From positions 1 to 13,302 of the forward strand of contig JBKEBM010000091.1 of assembly GCA_047973165.1 (NCBI GenBank): a stretch of 13,302 bases of DNA, in the 5' to 3' direction. This document shows positions 5,315 through 12,472 of the stretch, one piece after another. The number at the start of each line of letters is the position of its first letter. Position 1 is the stretch's first letter. A program made the translations under genes and the position numbers. A model generated the notes under the pieces. The model was not told where the DNA came from. It made no database searches and saw only the letters and a list, made by a program, of their open reading frames with translations. The DNA comes from JBKEAD01 sp047973165. GTDB taxonomy: Bacteria > Verrucomicrobiota > Verrucomicrobiia > Chthoniobacterales > JBKEAD01.

Positions 5315-7255
5315 ATGATCAACGCAGCTGCAGCCAAAATCATCCGTCCACCGGAATTTTCAAAAATCAACACAAAAAGCCTGGAGGAGAGCATGGCAGC
5401 CTCCCGCGATTTTTTACTTCGCATTCAAAAAAATGACGGCCACTGGGAAGAAGAGCTCGAGGTGGACTGCACACTCTGCGCCGACTACATCACCTACATG
5501 CACTGGCGAGGAGGTGTGGATGCCGAGCTGGAAAAAAAATGTGCGGCAGAGGTGCGGCGCCTGCAAATCCCCCAGGGCGGCTGGAGCATCTGGCGTCACG
5601 GCCCGGCTGAACTCAACGCTTCAGTAAAAGGATACCTCGCTCTCAAACTCGCCGGAGACTCGCCGGATGCCTCCTGGATGCGGGATGCTCGCGCCGACAT
5701 TCTCCGACTGGGCGGCATTCCCGAGATGAATACTTACGGTAAACTCTACCTGGCCCTGCTCGGAATTTTCCCCTGGAAACACCTCCCGGCAATTCCGGTA
5801 GAGCTTTTCCTTCTGCCAAAAAGCTTCCCGATAAATCTTTTCGAAATGTCCTCCTGGACACGCGCTATCCTCGCCCCCCTGGCAATCCTGAACCACTTTA
5901 AGCCAACGCATCCGCTCCCTGCAAACCAGCAGCTCCATGAGCTTTTCCCCGTCGGCACCGAAGACAGTGACCTCTCGCTCAAATGCAAATCCGCTTTCTG
6001 GTCCTGGGAAAATTTTTTCCTAAAAATCGACTTTCTTCTTAAGCTGCACGAACGCCTGCCCTGGAAGCCACTACGAAAGCTCGGCCTGCGACGCGCCGAG
6101 AAATGGATGCTCGACCGCATGGGCGAGGGGAACGAAGGACTCGGTGCGATCTACCCCGCCATGCTGAACGCGCTCATTGCCCTGCAAACACTCGGCTATA
6201 AACACTCCGACCCCGTATTTAAAAAAGCGGAGCACGACTTTGCAGGGCTTTTCCTGGAAGACGAAAAAGGCTTTCGTATACAGCCCTGCCTCTCTCCCGT
6301 CTGGGACACCGCCATCACAACGATGACTCTGGCCGAGGCAGGAATGCCGCCGGAGGCTCCACAACTCCAGTCCGCAGTTGCCTGGCTGGAGGAACGAGAG
6401 GTTCGTTTTCACGGAGACTGGAAAGAAAAAAATCCCCATCCCGAGGCAAGCGGTTGGGCCTTTGAACACGGTAATAAATACTACGCCGACACCGACGATA
6501 CGATGATGGTCCTGATGGCACTGCGCCTGGTAAAAGCAGCGGACTGCGAAAAGCATCGCGAAGTCCAGGAGCGTGCCTGGAAGTGGCTTTTGAGCTTCCA
6601 GTGCCAGGACGGAGGCTGGGCGGCTTTCGATAAAGACGTAACGCAGCACTGGCTCGAAGACGTTCCCTTTGCCGATCACAATGCAATCCTCGACCCCACC
6701 TGCAGCGACCTTACCGCTCGCGTCCTGGAGCTCGGCGGCAAACTCGGATTTTCCAAAAACGAAAAATGGGTGCAGCGAGCACTGACCTACCTGCAGTCAA
6801 CCCAGGAGGCAGACGGCTCCTGGTATGGACGCTGGGGGGTCAATTATATTTACGGGACCTGGCAGGCCCTGCGCGGACTTGCCTCCATCGGGGCCGACAT
6901 GCAGGAAGCCTGGATTGTCCGTGCCCGCGACTGGCTCGAAAGCGCACAAAACGAAGACGGCAGTTGGGGTGAGACCTGCGCCTCCTACGACGATCCCGAT
7001 CTCAAAGGCCGAGGCCCCGGTACCGCCAGCCAGACCGCCTGGGCACTGATGGGGCTCTGCGCCTGTGGCGAAGCGGATCGTCCCGCAATCGAGCGCGGCA
7101 TCCGCTGGCTCATCGACACACAAAACGCCGAAGGAACCTGGGATGAAGACGCAACCACCGGCACCGGCTTCCCACGGGTCTTTTACTTAAAATACGAGAT
7201 GTATCGCCACCACTTCCCGCTGCTGGCACTGGCTACCTACAAGCAAATACGTTAA
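5315..7255 (+). CDS. shc: Squalene-hopene cyclase
   Basis: This membrane-associated terpenoid cyclase folds and protonates squalene to hopene/diploptene, the core of bacterial hopanoids. The 646-residue length is normal. The protonating D-x-D-D-T motif is intact at 392-396 (DTDDT, preceded by EHGNKYYA). QW repeats typical of the prenyltransferase/cyclase fold are seen as QDGGWAAFD (from 431), ADGSWYGRWGVNYIYGTWQA (from 499), QNEDGSWGE (545-553) and AEGTWDE, with a C-terminal FPRVFYLKYEMYRHHFPLLA. The N-terminal DGHWEEELEVDCTLCADYI matches the family opening, which supports the ATG at 5315 over the in-frame Met near residue 28. With hpnH it forms a minimal hopanoid cassette; squalene synthesis genes are not in the window. 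It ends 10 bp from the convergent DUF2934 gene. Confidence 0.97.
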   Translation: MINAAAAKIIRPPEFSKINTKSLEESMAASRDFLLRIQKNDGHWEEELEVDCTLCADYITYMHWRGGVDAELEKKCAAEVRRLQIPQGGWSIWRHGPAELNASVKGYLALKLAGDSPDASWMRDARADILRLGGIPEMNTYGKLYLALLGIFPWKHLPAIPVELFLLPKSFPINLFEMSSWTRAILAPLAILNHFKPTHPLPANQQLHELFPVGTEDSDLSLKCKSAFWSWENFFLKIDFLLKLHERLPWKPLRKLGLRRAEKWMLDRMGEGNEGLGAIYPAMLNALIALQTLGYKHSDPVFKKAEHDFAGLFLEDEKGFRIQPCLSPVWDTAITTMTLAEAGMPPEAPQLQSAVAWLEEREVRFHGDWKEKNPHPEASGWAFEHGNKYYADTDDTMMVLMALRLVKAADCEKHREVQERAWKWLLSFQCQDGGWAAFDKDVTQHWLEDVPFADHNAILDPTCSDLTARVLELGGKLGFSKNEKWVQRALTYLQSTQEADGSWYGRWGVNYIYGTWQALRGLASIGADMQEAWIVRARDWLESAQNEDGSWGETCASYDDPDLKGRGPGTASQTAWALMGLCACGEADRPAIERGIRWLIDTQNAEGTWDEDATTGTGFPRVFYLKYEMYRHHFPLLALATYKQIR

Positions 7256-7265
7256 ACAAAAACGC

Positions 7266-7640
7266 TTACTTCCGCTTTGCTTCCTGAATCAACTGACGCT
7301 CCGCTTCGACCCAGTCGCTTTCTTCGTTGCCTGGCCAGCCCATGCTTTGGCGACGTTCGGCGATAAAGTAAGCTCTTAGCTGAATATCCTCCACGGTGTA
7401 GGTCTTAGTGACTTCTTTGGAAGTCTTTGGAACTCTTTTTTTGGAAGCTTTTGCAGGTGCTTTGACACCGCGCTTGCGTGTAGCAGGACGTTTGGCTACG
7501 CGAGTTGTTTTTGCAGGCTTTTCAGTTTTTTCGGATTTCTCTGTTTTGGCAATTTTTGCTGCCTTAGCTGCTTTTTTTGCTTCCTTTTCAGCAGATTTCT
7601 TTGCTGCTGAGGCTGTGCCTTTTTTCGATTTTTTAGACAT
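7266..7640 (-). CDS. Lys/Ala-rich histone-H1-like protein with DUF2934 C-terminus
   Basis: The product has two parts. Residues 1-80 are a disordered, strongly basic Lys/Ala/Thr/Arg tail (KSAEKEAKKAAKAAKIAKTE and similar), like the tails of eukaryotic linker histone H1 and bacterial Hc1-type proteins. Residues 84-120 (EDIQLRAYFIAERR, then GWPGNEESDWVEAERQLI) fit DUF2934, a short helical domain of unknown function. The basic tail suggests nucleic-acid binding, perhaps nucleoid packing, but that is inference from composition. The frame opens further to an ATG at 7688. The ATG at 7640 (MSKKSKKG) is preferred because it begins the typical tail and the extra 16 residues match nothing. The gene converges on shc with a 10-bp gap and is divergent from the next membrane-protein gene. 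Confidence 0.8.
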   Translation of the reverse strand: MSKKSKKGTASAAKKSAEKEAKKAAKAAKIAKTEKSEKTEKPAKTTRVAKRPATRKRGVKAPAKASKKRVPKTSKEVTKTYTVEDIQLRAYFIAERRQSMGWPGNEESDWVEAERQLIQEAKRK

Positions 7641-7732
7641 ATCAGTCCATTGTAAGCATGAGTTGGACCAGGTTCGCAAGTATTGCAAAAAAAATTCTTC
7701 CCGCCCCCCTGAGCACGGGTTAATTTTGAAGT

Positions 7733-8164
7733 ATGACAGGCTTTATTATTCGCTGGCTTATTACGACGGTAGCTGTTTTTACCGCAGCACACATTATTCC
7801 GGGAATCAGCTACGGTAACTCCTGGCTGACTTTACTGGCTGCTTCGCTGTTGCTCGGCATCATCAACGCACTGATTCGTCCGATCCTGCTGATTCTCAGC
7901 ATTCCCTTTATTTTGGTGACGATGGGTTTTTTCATCCTGGTGATCAACGCTCTGCTGCTGTGGTTTGTTTCAGCTCTGCTGCCATCCTTTCAGGTCGATG
8001 GGTTCTGGTCGGCATTTTTCGGAGCGATTGTTGTCAGTATCGTGAGTTGGCTGATGAGCATCTTTTTCCGGGACAGTACCGGCAAGGTTCATACGATCAC
8101 GCATCACGGAAAAATTCGTGAAAAAGAAGCCAACGCACGCGTCATCGAGAATCCGGGGGACTGA
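7733..8164 (+). CDS. Small four-helix membrane protein, phage holin family 4 (PF04020-like)
   Basis: The 143-residue product is an inner-membrane protein of the family named after phage holin 4 that is widespread on bacterial chromosomes with no known function. Hydrophobic segments lie at about 3-24, 30-48, 50-82 (possibly two passes) and 92-112, followed by a charged cytoplasmic-type tail. Family landmarks are the HIIPGISYGNSW loop (20-31) and LLGIINALIRPILLILSIPF (40-59), with the usual N-A-x-x-R-P motif. The last 30 residues (from FRDSTGK) are polar with several His and Lys. There is no phage context, so a lysis role is unlikely. It is divergent from the DUF2934 gene (92-bp gap) and converges on the outer-membrane protein gene. 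Confidence 0.85.
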   Translation: MTGFIIRWLITTVAVFTAAHIIPGISYGNSWLTLLAASLLLGIINALIRPILLILSIPFILVTMGFFILVINALLLWFVSALLPSFQVDGFWSAFFGAIVVSIVSWLMSIFFRDSTGKVHTITHHGKIREKEANARVIENPGD

Positions 8165-8234
8165 TTTACCCTCTTTCTTGTAGCAAATCTAAAATCCGTT
8201 TATATGCTGCCGCCGATTGTTGCTCCGCGACGAA

Positions 8235-9140
8235 TCAATAAGAAAATGAAATCCCCGCATTGGCCCAGACGACATTTCCCTGCTCGATTGTTTGCAGTGC
8301 TTTGAGGGCGACGGAATAATGGACGCCTGCAAAGACAGAAATGTGTCGAGTGACCTGCCAGCCAGCCTCCACTCCAAACTGAAAATTATTCCAACCGTAG
8401 TAGTCCGGCGTGTTGTAACCGAAATTTAACCCGAGCAGCGCGTAGGGCCTCAAAGTAACGGTGTTTTTCCGGAGCGGAATCTCCCCGTCCAGACGAAGCT
8501 CCGCAGCCGCAGCGGGAGTATTATTAAGGTCACAGATAAAAACCATGTTTGGTGTCACATAAGGAATACGATCCGTCCCAAGGACAAAAAATAACTCATG
8601 TCCGTAGGTCTTATGAGAGTGAGAATGAGAATCTTCCTCGTGAGGCTCCTTTTCACCGTGAGCGTGCTCTTCTTCCTCATGCTCCTCTTCGTTGAAGCTC
8701 GCCGAGTATCTGAAATTGTAACCCGGAACAAAAAAGACAGGCCCGATATCCAACCGGTAAACCAGCGTAAAATCCCATTCCTGAAAATCATTTCCCGTTC
8801 CGTAGCCGCTCCAGGCTGTGAGACTCAGCCTCTCAACCTGAAAACTGACTTCGGCAGCGTATGCCCCGCTTGGCCCCGTCTCGTCCACACCGTAGTGAAC
8901 GTGGCGGCTCTCCCAACTGCTCAGCAGGCTGAGTGTCCATACTTTTTCTTTTGAGGATAAAATTTTCCTGTCCTGGTTGCCGGAACCTGACTCCGATTCG
9001 GATGAAATAATTTCTTCCCGGACAGTGCCGGATTCATTGCCGTGTATATGATTCGGGCCGTGAGCGGGCAAATCGGCAATGCCGACTGTGAACAGAATAC
9101 CCATAAACCCAATCCAAAATTTTCTCATGCTCTTAAACAA
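8235..9140 (-). CDS. Outer-membrane beta-barrel protein with His/Glu-rich loop, function unknown
   Basis: I do not recognise the family. The 301-residue product starts with a signal peptide (MRKFWIGFMGILFTVGIADLP, cleavage probably near AHG at 26-28). The mature part alternates polar and hydrophobic/aromatic residues in strand-like stretches (LSLTAWSGYG, FTLVYRLDIGPVFFVPGYNF, PYALLGLNFGY, FQFGVEAGWQV, ISVFAGVHYSV). It ends in GISFSY, a terminal aromatic typical of BAM-assembled barrels. Residues 150-181 (8598-8693) form a hydrophilic insert rich in His and Glu (EEEHEEEEHAHGEKEPHEED, then SHSHSHK) between two strands; the mature N-terminus also has HGPNHIHG. This suggests a surface or periplasmic metal-binding loop, perhaps in metal handling, but that is inference. 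M5 (9128) is an equally good start. Downstream it converges on the holin-family gene. Confidence 0.8.
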   Translation of the reverse strand: MFKSMRKFWIGFMGILFTVGIADLPAHGPNHIHGNESGTVREEIISSESESGSGNQDRKILSSKEKVWTLSLLSSWESRHVHYGVDETGPSGAYAAEVSFQVERLSLTAWSGYGTGNDFQEWDFTLVYRLDIGPVFFVPGYNFRYSASFNEEEHEEEEHAHGEKEPHEEDSHSHSHKTYGHELFFVLGTDRIPYVTPNMVFICDLNNTPAAAAELRLDGEIPLRKNTVTLRPYALLGLNFGYNTPDYYGWNNFQFGVEAGWQVTRHISVFAGVHYSVALKALQTIEQGNVVWANAGISFSY

Positions 9141-9234
9141 CGATTTACTGAGGGGAGCCTCTGCACTTAAAGATACATTCCGCCGTGGTCAACAGTTCGT
9201 CTTCAGAAAAATCGATTTCCCGCTAAACTCAGGG

Positions 9235-9263
9235 TTGACAGAGTTGGGATTGATCAGCAACAT
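9235..9263 (+). promoter_or_regulatory. Candidate promoter of the rpmH cluster
   Basis: A perfect TTGACA at 9235-9240 is followed after 17 bp by CAACAT (9258-9263), a weak -10. It lies in the 163-bp gap between the divergent outer-membrane protein gene and rpmH. The leader would be about 34 bases and AT-rich just before the ATG (TTTTTAGATTTTT). No DnaA-box cluster is visible here. Confidence 0.3.
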
Positions 9264-9303
9264 GGCACGCTTTTCCCGATTCACGCTTAATTTTTAGATT
9301 TTT

Positions 9304-9477
9304 ATGAAAAGGACTTATCAACCTTCAAAAAGAACCCGTAAACGGCAGTTTGGTTTTCGTGCAAGAATGAAAACCCGCGGAGGCCGCGACATCCTGCGCC
9401 GTCGGCGCCAAAAGGGACGCAAACGTCTCACACCTAAGGGAGTGGAAATCCATTACGCCCGACACACCCAGGCCTGA
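9304..9477 (+). CDS. rpmH: 50S ribosomal protein L34
   Basis: This small basic protein of the large ribosomal subunit begins MKRTYQPSKRTRKRQFGFRA, continues RMKTRGGRDILRRRRQKGRK and then RLTPK, the complete L34 family pattern. At 57 residues it is about a dozen longer than the usual 44-46. The extra part is the C-terminus, GVEIHYARHTQA, after the point where most L34 proteins end. It heads the conserved rpmH-rnpA-yidD-yidC-jag cluster, and rnpA begins 34 bp downstream. There is no Shine-Dalgarno motif; the ATG follows an AT-only stretch. Confidence 0.97.
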   Translation: MKRTYQPSKRTRKRQFGFRARMKTRGGRDILRRRRQKGRKRLTPKGVEIHYARHTQA

Positions 9478-9511
9478 GCAGCCATCTCTGAAGTGGCCTG
9501 CCTGTCTCCGG

Positions 9512-9835
9512 ATGAAACGCTCTGAGCTTTTTCGTCAGGTGCGTGAAGCGGGTAGTTCTCAGATCGGGGCACTTTTTCGGCTGGCCGTTTTTAAAGAACC
9601 CGACGCTGGCGTTACTCAGTTTGGTATTATCACGACGAGGCGAATGGGCACAGCAGTCCTGCGGAGTCGTCTGCGTCGCAAATGTCGAGAGCTTCTGCGG
9701 CGTCACCAGTATGAAGTCGTCTCCGGAGCGCAGGTGGTGATTATACCCCGCAGGTGTCTTGCCGGAGCTTCGGCGGATGAACTGGATGCGGAGTGGTTGC
9801 GACTTGGACGACGCCTCGCGCTTTTTCGAGTCTGA
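9512..9835 (+). CDS. rnpA: Ribonuclease P protein component
   Basis: RnpA is the protein subunit that helps RNase P RNA mature tRNA 5' ends. The 107-residue product is near the usual 110-120. The family core FGIITTRRMGTAVLRSRLRR (37-56), then KCRELLRR, matches F-x-x-S/T-x-K/R-x-G-x-A-V-x-R-N-R-x-K-R-x-x-R-E, the RNR motif helix; here the central Asn is Ser (R51-S52-R53). The N-terminus (MKRSELFRQVREAG) aligns with the part after the usual L-x-x-x-x-R-L start. The frame is open upstream, including a CTG at 9488, so an alternative start adding about eight residues is possible. Position after rpmH is the strongest support. Confidence 0.92.
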   Translation: MKRSELFRQVREAGSSQIGALFRLAVFKEPDAGVTQFGIITTRRMGTAVLRSRLRRKCRELLRRHQYEVVSGAQVVIIPRRCLAGASADELDAEWLRLGRRLALFRV

Positions 9836-9853
9836 TTTATTTATTAAATTTTT

Positions 9854-10129
9854 ATGTTTCGCTTTTTACTTTTGTGTCTGATCCGGGTTTACCGGTTTAT
9901 TTTTTCACCTTTGCTGCATTGCCTGGCAGGGCCGGGTTGTGGGTGTCGCTTTGAGCCGAGTTGTTCGGCTTATGCCTTTGAGGCAGTGCAGAGTCACGGT
10001 GCCGGGTATGGTGGATTTCTGGCTTTGAAGCGAATCTGTCGCTGCCATCCCTGGGGAGGCTGTGGCTACGATCCGGTGCCGACCCCTGATGCAAAAAACT
10101 CCGAACCCGCTCTTTTGAATTTGAAGTAA
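9854..10129 (+). CDS. yidD: Membrane protein insertion efficiency factor YidD
   Basis: YidD is a short, membrane-associated protein with an amphipathic N-terminus that assists YidC-dependent insertion. The 91-residue product has the family pattern: LIRVYRFIFSPLL (9-21), CRFEPSCSAYAFEAV (31-45), HGAGYGGFLALKRICRCHPW (48-67), then GGCGYDPVP. A Gly/Cys-rich segment (HCLAGPGCG) sits between the first and second blocks, within the range known for the family. It lies 18 bp after rnpA and 9 bp before yidC, so it is cotranscribed with both. The start is preceded only by A/T bases. Confidence 0.97.
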   Translation: MFRFLLLCLIRVYRFIFSPLLHCLAGPGCGCRFEPSCSAYAFEAVQSHGAGYGGFLALKRICRCHPWGGCGYDPVPTPDAKNSEPALLNLK

Positions 10130-10138
10130 TTTTTTTAT

Positions 10139-11938
10139 ATGGACTGGAAAACATGGCTTGCAGTTGGTCTGTCGATTCTGGGGTTAGTCCTCTGGCAGGT
10201 TTTTTATTCAAACAAAGTCTCCGAGCAACAGCGCCTGTATGAGGCGCATCACCAGAGCGAAGTTCAGGAAGCAGAGGTGGAAAAAGAGGCTGTCGCACCT
10301 GGAGAAAATACAGGCACTCCGGCCATATCGGCCACTCCAAAAACTCCTCCGGCAATGGAGGCTTCAGGAACTTCCGCTGCTGCTTTCTTTTCTCCGGACC
10401 CGAATCTGACGAAGCAACAGGCGACTTTGAAAAATGAGTTTGCCGGGTTTACTTTTCAAAACGATTCCGGCGGAATTGAGGCCGTAAACCTGCTGCATCA
10501 CTTTGCTGAAGATGATGACTTCGTAAGCCTGAATAAAGGAGCTTCGATGCCAATCGGTGCAATAGGAGTCGAAAACGGACGCGTGCTCGGCGGCTTTAAA
10601 ATGAAGCTCGAAGAGGCTCAGCAACGCGTGGTCTTTGAGCGCATGGACGACGACGGAATGCTAATCCGCAAAATTTTTCAACTCGCAACCGGGGAGGGGA
10701 GCAAAGCAGAGGGAAAGGACTACGAACTCGAACTACAGATCATTTTTGAAAACACTTCCGGGGCAGCGCTGCAGCGTCTGGGGTATTTTGTAGCGACGGG
10801 TATGGCTGCACCGATTCACGGAGACGATCAGCTTCGCTACACGCGCTTCGATTGGTTCCGCGATGGAAAAATGAAGTCGATTGATGCGAACTGGTTCTCT
10901 GCTTCAAGCATTCCGATTATTGGAATTCAGACACGCGAGGCACGTCCTCTGTATGCCGAATCTTCCGAAACAACCTTTTGGGCGGCTGTAACGAGTCAGT
11001 ATTTTGCTACTATCGTGCGCAGCCAATCCGCCGATTCACTGGGAGTCTGGGCACGGCGTTACCAGGTTGGCGGAGAGCCGGGCAGCCCGGTTTATGCGAT
11101 TTTTGGTGGACTTTCCCGTGGAGGGTTCAGCGTGCAGCCCGGTGAAAAACACATCGAGAAGTTTACGATTTTTACCGGCCCGAAAGATTTTGAAATGCTC
11201 CGCAAGCTCGGAAACGGCGAAGACTCCGTAATGAACTTCGGAATGTTTGGGATTGTCAGCGAAGTCTTACTTTGGGGGATGAATCGCTTCTATGATCTGA
11301 CCGGAAACTATGCTGCAGCTATCATTCTGCTGACCCTCGTCATTAAGACCCTGCTCTGGCCTTTACAGAATAAGGCCACGCAATCCATGAAGCGCATGTC
11401 CATCCTCTCGCCAAAGATGACGGAGCTGCGCGAGAAGTATAAAGACAACCCGCAGAAGATGAATGAAGAGCTGATGAAGCTCTATCGCGAGTATGGCGTC
11501 AACCCCTTTGGTGGCTGTTTGCCGATGCTTATTCAGATTCCGATTTTCTTTGGATTCTACTCGATGCTGGGCGTGGCCATTCAGCTTCGCAACGCCTCTT
11601 TCCTTTGGATAAACGACCTTTCACAGCCGGATACAGTCGGGTATTTATTTGGGATTCCGATCAATCTTTTGCCTATCATCATGGCGGTGACGATGCTTAT
11701 CCAGATGATGATTACGCCGAAAACCGGCGACTCGATGCAGCAGCGCATATTTTATTTTATGCCGATTATCTTTCTGTTGTTCTGCTACAATTTCGCAAGT
11801 GCACTCGCACTGTATTGGACAACTCAGAATATTTTCTCTATTGTGCAGCTCTACCTGACGAGGAATCGTCCGCTTCCGAAGCTGGAGAGAAAAACACCTC
11901 CCAAAGGCGGCAAAGGTAAAAAGAACAAAAAAAAATAA
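10139..11938 (+). CDS. yidC: Membrane protein insertase YidC (Oxa1 family)
   Basis: YidC inserts and folds inner-membrane proteins, alone or with Sec. The 599-residue product has the Gram-negative layout. A first membrane helix lies at about 6-23 (WLAVGLSILGLVLWQVFY). A Glu/Ala/Pro-rich linker (40-85) follows, then a large periplasmic domain (about 95-345). The conserved insertase core includes helices near 370-385, 391-408, 462-482, 505-524 and 537-562. Core landmarks are YAAAIILLTLVIKTLLWPLQ (391-410), NPFGGCLPMLIQIPIFFGFY (455-474) and MPIIFLLFCYNFASALALYW (541-560). It ends in a basic tail (KGGKGKKNKKK) suited to ribosome contact. It is tightly packed between yidD (9 bp) and jag (6 bp), typical of the cluster. 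Confidence 0.98.
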   Translation: MDWKTWLAVGLSILGLVLWQVFYSNKVSEQQRLYEAHHQSEVQEAEVEKEAVAPGENTGTPAISATPKTPPAMEASGTSAAAFFSPDPNLTKQQATLKNEFAGFTFQNDSGGIEAVNLLHHFAEDDDFVSLNKGASMPIGAIGVENGRVLGGFKMKLEEAQQRVVFERMDDDGMLIRKIFQLATGEGSKAEGKDYELELQIIFENTSGAALQRLGYFVATGMAAPIHGDDQLRYTRFDWFRDGKMKSIDANWFSASSIPIIGIQTREARPLYAESSETTFWAAVTSQYFATIVRSQSADSLGVWARRYQVGGEPGSPVYAIFGGLSRGGFSVQPGEKHIEKFTIFTGPKDFEMLRKLGNGEDSVMNFGMFGIVSEVLLWGMNRFYDLTGNYAAAIILLTLVIKTLLWPLQNKATQSMKRMSILSPKMTELREKYKDNPQKMNEELMKLYREYGVNPFGGCLPMLIQIPIFFGFYSMLGVAIQLRNASFLWINDLSQPDTVGYLFGIPINLLPIIMAVTMLIQMMITPKTGDSMQQRIFYFMPIIFLLFCYNFASALALYWTTQNIFSIVQLYLTRNRPLPKLERKTPPKGGKGKKNKKK

Positions 11939-11944
11939 AAACCC

Positions 11945-12400
11945 ATGAGTGAACTGGCAAAAAATACATTGGATATCATGCTGGGCTACCTCGGTTTTTT
12001 TGTTGAAATCGAGGAACAGAAACGGGGAGATAGTGTGGTCCTACAGATTCGCACCAGCGAGCCGGAACGCCTCATCGGGCGACGGGGTGAGGTGATGGAA
12101 GACCTGCAGTTTCTGGTAAATCGAGTTGTCCAGGCAAAGGATTCTGCTGAGCCGCGTGTGGTTGTCGATGTGGAGCACCACCGGATGATGCGGGACGATG
12201 CTCTCATCGAAAACGTGCGTCACCTGGTCGATGCCGTAAAAAATACGGGAAAACCTCTGCGGACCGAGCCGTTGAACTCCTACGATCGTCGCTTGGTGCA
12301 CAATGCTTTTAAAGACGACCCGGAGATCGAGACGGTCAGCCCCTCCGACCAGGCCAGGCTGAAACGAATCACCCTGCGGCGAGTCATAGGCAGCGAATAA
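11945..12400 (+). CDS. jag: KH/R3H-domain RNA-binding protein Jag (KhpB-like)
   Basis: Jag/KhpB proteins bind single-stranded RNA and in some bacteria affect cell division and sRNA/mRNA stability. The 151-residue product has a KH domain with its GxxG loop at 45-48 (LIGRRGEVMEDLQFLVN) and a C-terminal R3H domain with R115-x3-H119 (YDRRLVHNAF) and KRITLRR at 140-146. The separate N-terminal Jag_N domain found in Firmicutes is absent, as in many Gram-negative homologues. It closes the rpmH cluster, 6 bp after yidC. mnmE (trmE), often next in this cluster, does not follow; instead a convergent gene lies after 314 bp of noncoding sequence. Confidence 0.94.
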   Translation: MSELAKNTLDIMLGYLGFFVEIEEQKRGDSVVLQIRTSEPERLIGRRGEVMEDLQFLVNRVVQAKDSAEPRVVVDVEHHRMMRDDALIENVRHLVDAVKNTGKPLRTEPLNSYDRRLVHNAFKDDPEIETVSPSDQARLKRITLRRVIGSE

Positions 12401-12446
12401 AAAAAAGGCGTCGTTTTTTACGTCACAACGAGGCAATCCCCTAAAG

Positions 12447-12472
12447 CCTGGGGTTGCAAAGCTACCCCCAGG
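12447..12472 (+). repeat. 7-bp inverted repeat (hairpin) downstream of jag
   Basis: CCTGGGG (12447-12453) and CCCCAGG (12466-12472) pair perfectly around a 12-base loop. This is the strongest GC-rich stem after the rpmH cluster. It is not followed by a T run, so it is either a 3'-end stabiliser, part of a larger folded RNA (it is enclosed by AGGCAA at 12431 and TTGCCT at 12509), or chance. Confidence 0.45.

Noticed and set aside
7641..7732. CCCG...CGGG pair followed by TTAATTTT as a terminator
   Set aside because: It has only four base pairs, and it sits between divergent genes where no transcript is expected to end.
7408..7818. 136-residue + frame with a hydrophobic Phe/Ala-rich stretch
   Set aside because: It is the antisense of the Lys/Ala-rich DUF2934 gene; Lys codons read backwards give Phe, so the apparent membrane segment is an artefact.
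7733..8164. Phage holin as evidence for a prophage
   Set aside because: The family is widespread on chromosomes as a small membrane protein, and there are no phage genes nearby.
9079..9297. 72-residue + frame between the outer-membrane protein gene and rpmH
   Set aside because: It starts inside the antisense of the signal peptide region, has no family features, and covers the likely rpmH promoter.
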